Origin: Rhexocercosporidium sp. MPI-PUGE-AT-0058
Taxonomy: Eukaryota; Ascomycota; Leotiomycetes; Helotiales
Direction of reading: 5' to 3'
DNA length: 64,000 nucleotides
NCBI GenBank assembly: GCA_020746875.1
Contig: JAGTJL010000004.1
Coordinates: 372,001-436,000 of the forward strand
The translations under genes were made by a program, and so were the position numbers. Position 1 is the first letter of the stretch, and each line of letters starts with the position of its first letter. Below the pieces are notes generated by a model. The model had not been told where the DNA came from. It ran no database searches and was given only the letters and a program-made list of their open reading frames with translations. This document shows positions 24,201 through 35,100 of this stretch, one piece after another.

Positions 24201-25925
24201 AATCAGTTAGACTGTCAAAGCAACTTTCTCAAATAGACGAGGCGGTAAGGCAGGGTTGCAAAAGATGCCCTGCTCCGTAGGGTTGTACCGCCGTACATAC
24301 AAGTATCGAAGCGGTACATCATCCATGGGTCTTCCCACTTTGACTTTCAAATACTTTAGGCTTCTCTCAGCCTGCGAACTTTGTGTGAGGCCTAAGATTT
24401 CGGCACCGTATCCGAGGCCCTTCTTCTACTATCATCAAGAGCGTTTCTCATCTGTGCCCAGCCGCACCTGCAGGTCTGAAAATGAGGCGGCCAGGAGAGC
24501 TGGGGTGGAATAAGGCACCTCGGAGCGGAGCGATCAATGGTGTGCTGACATACCCCTGGAAGTCTGTGGGAGCGGGTCTTCAATAGGAGGTTGAAGACGC
24601 CCACCGGCAAGGTCTTTAGATATCCTCGGGCAAAATCCTTAAGTGGGAATCTGGGACACGGCACAACGCCTCGAGGAAAATGACAGATCATTTTCCTGCC
24701 CGCTTGTCCGATCCAGAGGGTCAGAAAGCCGATTGTCGAGCTGGCAGTATCGTCCAAGCCGTCCCAGTATCGGCACACATTCTGCTGATCCCGGCAGCAG
24801 TAGTTCGGCTTCATGCCATCCTCGACATCGGCTTGTCAATTGACTTGCATGAGCAAACAATTCTCCGCTTCGGGGACTCGTGCCTTGTCATACCTACTTG
24901 CGGAGTACCGAACTTGACACCGCAATCTCAAACGGTGCGCACCTGACCAACGGCACTTTTGTCGATCATGGTTTCCCTGAAGTTAACTGAGTATTTCCTA
25001 CCAATAGCGTGCCGATCCGCCTTTGCTGTAAAGTTGGTCAACGGCTTTGCTTCTGCAATGGACTGCTTTGGCATGCATGTGCTTTGACTATTTCCACGTG
25101 GGCCGCACCGACTTTGATGTTTGTCGCAGGGTAGTTCGGTACAATGGCACCTTATGACTGCCAGATGCGGCCATACGGACGCATAGATAATTGCTTCCCT
25201 GGTTCATTCTCATGCTCATTGGTGGATGTTGTCAAGACGCATTTCCGATTCCATTACCATAAAGACTCAAAGGGGAATATACACAACCACAGGGGCTGCC
25301 CTAGCTATTGTGTGGAAAGCTCCGTATCCTGATCGAAGACGGCCACGGCAGCAAGACCCCAATCCGAGCTTTTGGGCTCACCTGGTGCTTTGGAAGCAAG
25401 AATCATCCCGCAATGGTGATGGGAACTCGAAGGATTTGATGAGTGAAGTTTGGGTTGCGATTTCTCGAGACAAAGCTAATAGAAGGCAACGTCAGCGTCC
25501 GGGGTACCGGTACTGTATGCTGGCGTTCGTAAGGCGCTTCTATCAGGGGCCCTAAAAACAAAAATAATGGCCTGACAGTGACGACATAAAGAGCCGTGAA
25601 AGAGTGAAAATTGCCGACGAAGATGCTGTCTAGAGCGGTCTTCGAAACAATAAGGCTTGTAATGGTTCATTCTTTTCAGCTGGCCTGTCCGAAAAAGAAA
25701 AGAAGATCCTCGGGTAGGCACAAGGCGCAGAGCCTGGCTGTTCGAAAAAGAAAACAAAGAGCCCTTAGATTTACATCCCCCAGATTCAAGATGACTTGCA
25801 GAAGGATCCTCCGGGCAAGATGCTTGCTTTGGGTCGCTGTCACGGACGGGAAGCTGGATGAGCTGAGTGAGATATCACTTTTCTAACGACGGGAAAAAGT
25901 AAATAACTTTACTCTCGGTCCTCCT

Positions 25926-26655
25926 TTAGCTCGTATCATCCAGTCGTCGCTTTTTCGTAGGTCTTTTCTTGAGCTTCCGCTGCTCGCGATCATAATACTT
26001 CATAAGACCATCGGTGTATTCTTCTCCTTCTGTAAAAGCAAGGTCTCCCGTCGCCTCCAGACTTCCCAATGATGCTTCTTCCAAGAGAATCCCCAAAGCG
26101 ATCAAAGCCGTCTCGTCCATGCTCTTCCAATCCCCAGACCCACCATCTATCGTAGCTCGTGAGTAGAAATCGGATGTATAGCAATGTACTGCCTTGAGAA
26201 GGTCTGATTCTGGCAGGTGTTGTGTAGACTTTCTTTCGTTCGTGAAGTATATGTCAGATTCGGCGTATCTGGTTGGGGCATTCTTGGCTCGGAATAGGAC
26301 GGTCTCTGGCGCAATCGCAGTGGTAGAGGATGAGATGGTATCTCGTGTTGAAGCAACGACTACGTGCTTTGGGATGAATCCTGCGAGTGATATGCGACCT
26401 GTACAGCGTCAACTGAGATTCTGCGCAAGGCGACGGGGGAATGTACCTACCTGCAACCGCATCATAGACTGTGGGATGTCTGTAATTCTGCGCCTTCTCA
26501 TCTCTAATTGAAGTTTCCGGTAAAGACTCTGGATTCAAGAATGCGCCCTGCGTAAATGCCTTCGAAGTCATGTTGGATGATGAATTGTGCGCAATGTCCA
26601 AAATTCTGGATGAACAATGAGAACAAGGCGAAGCACTAGTTTGGTGGCCTTGCAT
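25926..26655 (-). CDS. Conserved-looking small protein of unknown function (possible RNA polymerase I factor)
   Basis: Two exons (26655-26451 and 26398-25926) joined by a 52-nt intron (donor GTAGGT, acceptor CTGTACAG) give 225 aa, or 197 aa if the ATG at 26571 (MTSKAFTQ) is used. The middle is rich in hydroxylated residues. A compact C-terminal half reads SDLLKAVHCYTSDFYSRA then SMDETALIALGILLEEA, which looks like a folded helical domain. The protein ends with a strongly basic tail (LKKRPTKKRR) that may be a nuclear signal. The helical segment reminds me of fungal proteins annotated as UAF/Rrn10-like RNA polymerase I factors, but this is a weak recollection. It is divergently paired with the CSA-like gene across about 100 bp. 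Confidence 0.65.
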
Positions 26656-26755
26656 TGGATGTCAGCCTCGGCCGCCACGACGCCCTTCCATCCCACTTCA
26701 ACTCCAACATTTCTTCAAGTTCATCAACAACAGTTTGATTCTTGATAACAGATGT
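26656..26755. promoter_or_regulatory. Compact bidirectional promoter between two divergent genes
   Basis: Only about 100 bases separate the outermost start codons of the minus-strand small-protein gene and the plus-strand CSA-like gene (184 bases if the inner ATG of the former is used). Both transcription starts must lie in or overlap this interval. I see no clear TATA box. This layout suggests shared control of the two genes. Confidence 0.6.
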
Positions 26756-28275
26756 ATGAATCCGTTGCTATTTGACCGATCGATGGGCAACTTAGGCCCA
26801 CAAGCCTTTGCCCGTATCCAGACTTCACAGCGCATACTGTCCATCCAGCCTGCTCCAAGGCTGCGATTCAATGGCGGCGAGAAGGAAACAGCTCTCGTTG
26901 ACGACGACAACGACGATCGAGCCTCACAGTTCAGAGTTCCTCCGGTAGAAGAAAGTACCGAACCTAAGATATGGGCTCATCAGTCTGGAGCAAATAGCCT
27001 GGCTATAGACATCGACAACAGATTGTGAGAATAGATCATCCAGACTTCATTATCCACTCACTAAATCCAACAGCCTCCTATCTGGTGGTGTAAATTCCTC
27101 CATAAAGCTATGGGACCTAGATGAGAATGTTCCAGGGGCCAAGCATACATTCAAGCCTTCAAGCGTTGTCCCAAAGTAAGCTACACAGCCACTCCATCCA
27201 TTCGACTTTGTACTTACTTCATATCAGGACATCCTTTACACATAAGTTTGGTATTACACAGCTCAGCTTCTTCCCCTTTGATTCTGGAGCTTTTCTGTCA
27301 ACTTCATATGATCACCACTTGAAGATCTACTCAACGGAGACACTCGCAGTCTCTGGAGACTTTGACCTCAGTTCAATAGTCTACACTCATGCCCTTTCCC
27401 CTATAGCAAGCCACCTTCTGGTTGCATGTGCTACTCAGCATCCAACTGTGAGGCTTGTGGATCTCCGTTCTGGATCAAGCACGCATTCATTAGCCGGTCA
27501 TCATGGCGCCTTGTTATCTCTGGCCTGGAGTCCAACAATAGACCACATCCTGGCAAGTGGTGGTATAGATGGCACTGTTCGTCTCTGGGATATCCGCAAG
27601 AGCTCAGGAGCTCTTGGTGTTTTGGCTATGGAAGACTCAACTGGTATCGTGGGCACTGATGGGATGGGGAGAAGTGCCCGCCCAAGAGATTCCGGCAAAT
27701 CTCACTCGGCAGCAGTGAACGGCTTGACTTGGACTGGCGATGGCTCTTACATCGTCTCAGCTGGACATGATGATAGGATCAGAGTCTGGCATGCTGCCAC
27801 TGGGGCCAACACTCTTGCGAGCTTTGGACCTATGTTGAAGAATGGGCACCTTTCGAACCTCCCCCTCGTTATGACTCCCCCTGGAACCACGGGCCCAAGG
27901 AAAGACCTTCTCTTCTACCCCAATGAAAAGGAGCTTCTTGTTTTTGAACTTCACGAAGGGAGGCTGTTGAAACGTCTCAAAGTTTCTGGCCCCAACATCG
28001 CAGCAGTGCGATCCAGGACTGGGGAAAGGAACGTCAGGAACAGAGTTACAGGACTGGTGTGGAGGGGTCAAGCTAGTGGTATTTACTCTTCACATACTGA
28101 TGGGCAAATCAGAGCTTGGCTACCTAGGACGGCAGAAGATGACGAACTTGATAAGGAAGAGGAGAACATCTTGAAGGGGGATGATGAGAATGAGAATAAG
28201 GTTGCGAAGAGGAAGAGGCAGGTATTGGATGATGTATTTAGAGATCTAACAAGGCAAAAGATAACCTTTGGTTGA
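26756..28275 (+). CDS. CSA/ERCC8-type WD40 protein (DNA excision repair, Cul4-Ddb1 substrate receptor)
   Basis: Three exons (26756-27024, 27074-27175, 27228-28275) give 472 aa. WD40 repeats are visible as LLSGGVNSSIKLWDL, SYDHHLKIYSTE, ASGGIDGTVRLWDIRKSSG, SAGHDDRIRVWHAATG and a late SSHTDGQIRAWLP. Order and spacing match human CSA, including the phrase corresponding to SGINTLDIEP (here SGANSLAIDI), the SPxxxHLLVACAT..PTVRLVDLRSGS repeat and the GENTL-like turn (GANTL). CSA docks stalled RNA polymerase II complexes onto a Cul4-Ddb1 ubiquitin ligase in transcription-coupled repair; fission yeast ckn1 is the fungal counterpart. The C terminus adds an acidic then basic tail (KRKRQVLDDV). The start is the first ATG of the open frame and gives the expected N-terminal helix before blade one. 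Confidence 0.88.
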
Positions 28276-29178
28276 ATGGCCACAGCATGCAATGGAATCT
28301 CTGCTTTATTCTGCATCAAGCTTCTTATATTCCTTCTCATATTTGGCAGTCTATTGTTTGATATTCCTCGTCAAGACGATCGCATTGAACATTATTTCCT
28401 TTTTTTTTTTCACTTACACCACGAACCTCAACTCCCTTCCCCGTCTTAATCCAGACTCACTCAACACTTATCGCAAGCCTCGACTCACAGTGTCCAAGCC
28501 CACAACTCCTACCGTTCCCCTTCCCAACTTCCCAACTCCCTCCCTTCCGTCCCCATCCCAACAATCTTACAAAATAATCACAATTCCTTACCTCTCACTC
28601 CAACCAAACAAACATACCATGAAAGTACTCTACAAACAGCACACACGTCCCCCCATACCATTCCGTCTGCTGCCTCACCCAAGCATTCGTCTCCGCATCA
28701 TCTCTGGTAAATAAGTACACATGTAAGTAGACAGAAAAGGGAAATAGGAAGGAGAGACGGTATTATCCACATCAAACTCAAATTCAAAGATACATCAGTA
28801 AGGAGATGGGACAAAGCACATCGTCAAACTCCAGCCAGCTTCTCCATCCTTAAATCAAGACCCTAGTCCCTGACTACACAAGCAAGATTAAACCCAAAGC
28901 ACCAAGCAGACCAGACATTACATGATCACAACATCACGTCGAAAGGGGCACACAACAAGTTGGGTTTTCGGCCGTCTGCATTTCCAAACTATTCATACAA
29001 CTGCCATGGAGTTTGTTCCTCCGAGGGATCCGCTAACGCAGATACATCTCTATCATCTCATCCCTCTCTCCACTCCTCCCAAACGTAACAATCATACCAG
29101 CACCGTTTTTTGTAAAGGAAAATAAAGAAGCATGAAGCAAACTAATCAAACAGGGTATTCGAAAGCCATCTGCCAACA
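28276..29178. other. Spacer between convergent CSA-like and DNMT5-like genes
   Basis: It holds a T10 run near 28401 and C/A-rich sequence (28420-28640) with a 148-codon frame at 28268-28714 that is composition-driven. No gene, RNA or repeat family is recognised. It should contain the 3' UTRs of both flanking genes. Confidence 0.5.
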
Positions 29179-32100
29179 TCAATCGCCAACGCCGTCATCA
29201 TCATATCCATTGGAGTCGAAAGGAACATCCAGATCTAGAAATGTAGTTAGTGCGTGGTCAACGAGGGACCAGGGGCAGTGGCTTACTGAAATTTTTGTAT
29301 TAGAGGAGAGGAGAGTAAGTTCAGGGCATCTTAGTAACCAAGCAAGGGAGCTGGAAGGTCTAATCGTCGAACTTGGTGATACAAGCAATGGTGCTAGACA
29401 GAGGTCCATGGCAGGTAGAGCTTGAACGTGCAACTGGTTCCAACTCTTCGGAACCCAACTTGTCGGAACCACTTACGGGTTGAAGAATGCAATCACCGCG
29501 GTGCTCTCTGTAGTCAACCTCGATAGTGTTCGTAGCCAGGAGTTCGTACATCTTAACGGTCTTCTTCTGATTCATTCGTAGTGAGCGTCCAAGTGCCTGG
29601 ATCATGGCACGATCATAACACTCTTGGGCCTCTGAACCTTTAGTATATAACGGCTCAAAGAATATCAGGTTCGGCGCAATGGTAAGGTTGCTGTGCTTAG
29701 GTTAGCAAACATTTAGAAGCAGAGGTAGGGAATTCTCACCTGCCGGCCGCAGTCACATCTGCAGTAACTATGAAGAGGACCTGAGTGCATGATTCGCTAC
29801 TCTGGAAGTCGGCTAGAGTGGACGAGGACGCTGATTCATCGCTCAACGTGGCAAACTTAATACCAACAGCTGTGAACGCTTCTGCCAGCTTTTGCTGCAT
29901 TTGCTCGGATCGAATGAATAATAATACCTTTTCGCCTTCAGGAATGCTATAAAGGTCGACCTTGTTCTGGATCAAATTGACGACGTAATCAATCTTTGAG
30001 CCAAACTTGAAAATCATTGCCGAACCTGTCTGAAGTGAAGCGCATGTAACTTGCTGAGGAGAGGCAGCTGGTGCAGTACACTTTTCGTTATCTTCCACAA
30101 CTCCACAGGCTGAAGAGGTCGTACAATTGCTGCAAATAAGATGTCCACAGCCTGCAAGAAGAGTAAGGTCGCGTACAGTTGCCTCTTGCTTGCATTGTGA
30201 GCACCCCAAAACCTCAGCACGTTGAATGCGATGCACGCTCTGAAATGCTCTCAACGACCGCTTTCGAGTGACAAGCTCTTCGCAGATGGTATTGAGTTTG
30301 GTGGTTGAGGCGCGTAGTGTAGCAGCGCCGTCGGTCTTTAACTCAGTTGCGGGAAGCTCAGCAACGCTGCGCAGTCTTGAGCGAATATCGTTCGTAGTGG
30401 CATGGTCTCCGTAATAGTTGCCACGGGCACGGAGCAACCAGTTGTCGTAGTCTTCGCAGTACTCGCCAGAACTGGCAGCTGCGACTGATAGCCTACGTGC
30501 ATTGCTCGACTCGTCATAAAATTCGCTGAGCTTCTCGGAATACTCGCGAACACGGATATTCACAATCTTCTTGCACACCTCCAAAGCAGTGGTAGCTGCA
30601 GTGCTGTTATTGTTCATGTTGCGGCGGAAACCTGAAGCCTTGAGGAATAGAGCAAGTTTTCCATCTTCATCAGAAGAAGAAACCTCATGGATTTTCTGAG
30701 ACTGGTGGTTACTCGTAGCCTTCACAGCCGTGAGTAGAAAGTCATTGGCAACAACATGTTGCATAATTTCCATGTACATGGCCTTCTCGAAAAAATTCTG
30801 ATGAACGCCGATGATTTTCTTCTCGCACTTAATGCCACTGAGATCAACACGATCCTGCATTGGGTAAGTATTTGTTGTCATCGGAAGTAGCTGCGTAATC
30901 ATACCTGTCTTACGAACTGGTTCAAGAAGGCCTGAGCGTGCTGCATTCTAGTTTTTTGCCAGGCCGCAGTAGGTGCCTCCTGGTACATCGCAAACTTCTC
31001 CGATGCTGCTTGTTTCTTAGCCCCATACAGTAAATTGCAACTTGATAACTCACCAGTGTACTCTTTCATCATCTTCTTCAAGTCCTCCTGCTTCATTATC
31101 GAATGATCGTCACAGCCTAGGTTGATTCCGAGTAAAGATGCCATTCCTTTAACGTTGTGGAAGTTTCCCAAAGCAGGTGTACCCGAAAGAAGCCAAACTC
31201 TGGAGCAATGGACGAACTCGAAAAGGAGACGACTTGTAGGCTTTGCATACGTGTGCTCATCGATGACCACGCGATCCCAATGAAACATTTCAAGCAAAGG
31301 ATATTTAAGGTTACCAATTCCTTCACTATCAGTGAGTCTATCGAAGTCGAACAAGCACTCGAAATGGCCAGAAGGGGTGACCTTTCTCTTACGCTTTTCT
31401 CCGGTCATAGGACCCTTCTCCAGAGCGTGCTTGTATTTGGCCCCAGTGACATGCTTAGAGGGGATGTATGCGTCGTGCTTATTAGTCTCCTGGATACTGG
31501 CGGCATGCTGACCCTTCAAATGATTAGCCATGAATCCTGGGTCCTTGTAATTAGACTTAAGAGCCTCAACATTTGCTGCAAAGGTAGTGGAAGCGTGCCT
31601 ATGCCACTCTCGTTGAGCTCGCATTGTCGCATTGTCAGCATACCGTACGTTGCCAGAAAATTGGGCATATGCTTTTTGATATGATGGTGAGGAGCATACA
31701 TTCCAAGAGGCGATGACAATCACGGCTCTCTGAATTTGGGCAACCGTCAAGGTCTTGAACTTCGCAGCACTCTTGATTGCGATGACATGACCTTCCCGGT
31801 ATGTCTTGCGCATGAAATTTTCGGCTTCGCTACCCCATTGGTCTACGAGATGAGTTGGTACTAGAACCAGAGTGGCTCGTGTGTAGATTTTGCCCTTAAT
31901 GTTGGGTTTGATTTTTTCTTCTTGGAGATTGAGAGCGATGATGGAGAGAATGAGAATGGTCTTCCCAAATCCCACTTCTTGTGCCAAAATGCCACCCGCC
32001 ACTTGGATTTTCCGTGTGGCCTTGCCTTCTAAGCGGTAGCCAATCTCCTTCACAGAAGCTTCGGCTACAACCTGCTCAGTGAAAGGCTGCGGGTTGCGTT

Positions 32101-35100
32101 CTTGATCTAGCATCCAGGCGAGGACCTTAGCTTGGCTAGAGTTCAACTCGGGTTCCGTTTGGTTTTCATTAGCCGGGGAGCTGGCGAAAGGTTTGGTCCA
32201 GAAATCGGTGAAAGGTTTCATGAGGTTTGGAGAAGGTTCGCAATTCCGAGTGTCTGGCAAAGCGAATTTTGGGGAATCTGAATCCGCCTTCTTGCCTTCA
32301 TCTGTAACCAAGCGATAGCTGGTCTGAACATCTTCTCCAACTAGCTGTCCAGTACGGCCAAAAGTACTGTTGAGCAGAAGGCTACCTGTAGCTCGGTGTA
32401 TGAGGGTCACCGGGTCGATGACAATATTGCACTCCAGCAAGTTGCTATCACCGAACCGATACACTACATCGATAGCCAATGGTCTGCTCTTGATAGCTCT
32501 CTCGTGGATGGCTGCTTCTTCTGGATTTTCGACTGGGATTTGCTTTCCAAAACGTTGGCCTAACTTGCCCTTAATCTTCTTCTTATCGAATGTCCATTGC
32601 ATTGAGGGTGGTGTGGGCGCACAAGGTGAACATTCTTTTCCACTATCCTGATGTTGAATCCATGAATTGTCAGACTCACCATGGCCAACAAGCACAAGTT
32701 CCTTTTCGAGGAAACAGAGATATTCCTTGCAGAAAGAATCCTTCTTTGCGTTATCGAGAGAGTACCATTTGTTTCTTTTGCATAGAAAAGGCGGCTCGTA
32801 CTGCAATTGAGCGTCCATCTCGAACACTGTACGCTTCTGACCACATGACGATGAAATATCAACAATTTGCGCAGGCAATCGACGATAGGTGATCAATGCC
32901 TTGTGAGTAAAATCCAATTGGTGATCAGGAAGAGGCTTCCAGTAGCCGTGGAGCCAAATGTCAACTTCCTCGACGTGCTTGCCCACGAAAGACTCAATTG
33001 GCACTCCTTGAATCGTGAAGCCTAAATCGGTCTGAGTGGCAATTACTGTAGGTTGTCGCCATGAGGTTGGCAGGTCGCAAACGACGGATAATTCTTCAGC
33101 GTACAGCTTTCGAGCAACATCATTGGTGAACGAGAAAAAGAAGTCCTTAGGGTCTCCAGTGTGCAAGTGTTGATTGTAGAAGAGCAAGAGTGGCTTCTGA
33201 TCATCACGAGATTCGCGAGCATGCACAGAGTTCCAGGCCTGTCCACATTCGGAGGAGCGCACATAATCTCCTAAGATATCTTGGTCAAGATGCTTCGGAT
33301 TGTAGTCCCCTCGGGCAGTGACTGAGATACAAGGGTACACAAACGAGGCTTGGTGGTCGATTAGACCTCGCTCATTTTCGAAGGACCTTTCCAGAGGCCC
33401 ACTTGAAGTAATAGTGGTCTGAAGAGAAGTCTTTTCGGGAATCCAGAGTTGCCAGTTGCCTTCCATGATATCATCGCCAGTCGGACGCATGCGGGCAAGG
33501 GCGAAACGTCTAAGGTACTTTCCCGTGCTCGTGGCCAACGGCTCGTCCGGAACATTGGCATACAGAAGCCACTCAACGCCAGACGATGAGACCTCTAGCT
33601 TCAATAAAGCGTGAGGAGAGTCGTACCGAATCTGAAAACAGTGAGCACGACGGATTCCTCGAAAGAAAACCACAGATGCGAAAGCTTCCTTCATCTTGTC
33701 GATCATGTAGTTCCATGATGAATGGGTGAAGCCAGGGAGAGGTATAAGCTTTCGAGCGTTGTTCAGCGAGCCCACAAAGCCGTCCGGAGAAAGTGTTCCA
33801 AGATCGATCTGAAAGGGAAGAGCCTTCTTAATGGCAATTTCGAATTCAATGGGCTGCTTGCGCTCAACAGAGAGAGGCTCATAATGATGAACGGGATTGT
33901 GACCACAGGTAACGCAGGAGGTGGCTTTGCAGACCTTGCACTGTTGGATTGACTCAGAAGTGATGCGAGTTCGGCCTTCGCAAACACACAGGCGCACAGT
34001 TTGCCCGGCGAGAGCCGTAATGTCATTGACTGAGACTGGAACATATAATGCCGGGTGAGACTCATGATATTCCAACAGCTCTTTACCAAGATGAATCAAC
34101 GGGGCTTCAGCATCTTGGACCCGCTTAGGGCGACCTTTGAAGTCAAATACGTCTCTGAAAGAAATGAGGGCTGCGAAGATGACTGCACCAACAACAGTGG
34201 TGGTCATGGCATTGCCACTCATATCGCCCAAGAGAGTATCTGATACGTTCATGATGTCGACAACTTTTGGATTGTATCCCTGGGCAGTGAAAGCTTCAGT
34301 GCCTGTTACACAGCCACCGCGAGTTGTGATGAGCAGAAAGTTGCTTGGGGTGATACAACTAACGATTCCGTTACGAAGCGTATCTTCAAAACGATAGACG
34401 TTCTGGGATAAGTCCAAGAACCGGCTAGAACTGGTTAGAAAATTCACATCTGGTTTTGGTAGGGAGAACCTACCTGTAATAGCGATCATCAAAGCCCCTC
34501 AATGAGATATTCCGGAGATGGGATATGTCAATGTAGTCCATTGTTCGATCTGTCAAGACCAGGTTGCGCTTGTAGTAGTCAGGTAAGGTCTTGTGGCCGA
34601 GTTCATCCCAGTGTGTGATTGGATGTCGGCTACCAAGACGGTTGACTTCAACATACTTTTGGTGATTAAGCCTACACGCGTCCCAGGTCACCGCTGCTCT
34701 GGGCTTGACTTCCTCTCTTGCGCTGAGATCCAGTAGCGGAGAATCAAAATCTGACATGAGTGCCTGAATTGGAACGCTGGCAAATCGCTTCAGACTGTTA
34801 ACTAATGTCGGTAACGATTGTGCGCGGGCTTTCAAGCTAGCAATGATGTGATCAGGGCCGTTGCTGAGAACACAGACCATGTAGCAGCGCTCTCGAGTAT
34901 GAGGCACATAGAACTGCTTGGTATCGAGCTTCATGTATGACACCACATAGCCTAAATCTTCAAAGTGTTTGTCAATGCCGATGACTTTTTCCCCCCATTT
35001 ACTCTTCTCACCCTCATCGACTTTAGAGTCAAGCCATGGCGCGCTGTTCACGTTCTCAAGAACAACCATCTTTGGACGATATCTGTCGACATATTCGAGG

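Larger units (their letters stand above)
19888..25925. other. 6 kb gene-poor interval upstream of the zinc-cluster regulator
   Basis: The first 1.5-2 kb is C/T-rich on the regulator's strand and probably carries its leader and promoter. It contains CCAGCT and G-rich repeats and a 13-base GGTTAGGGTTAGG (20511-20523) resembling two telomere units. A 235-codon minus ORF at 21009-20302 is low-complexity and has no domain. From 22 to 25.9 kb there are only short ORFs (for example 22024-22479 plus and 24814-24392 minus), without introns, motifs or neighbours to support them, and a 14-base T run near 23541. I see no transposon ends, tRNA or rRNA. Confidence 0.5.
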
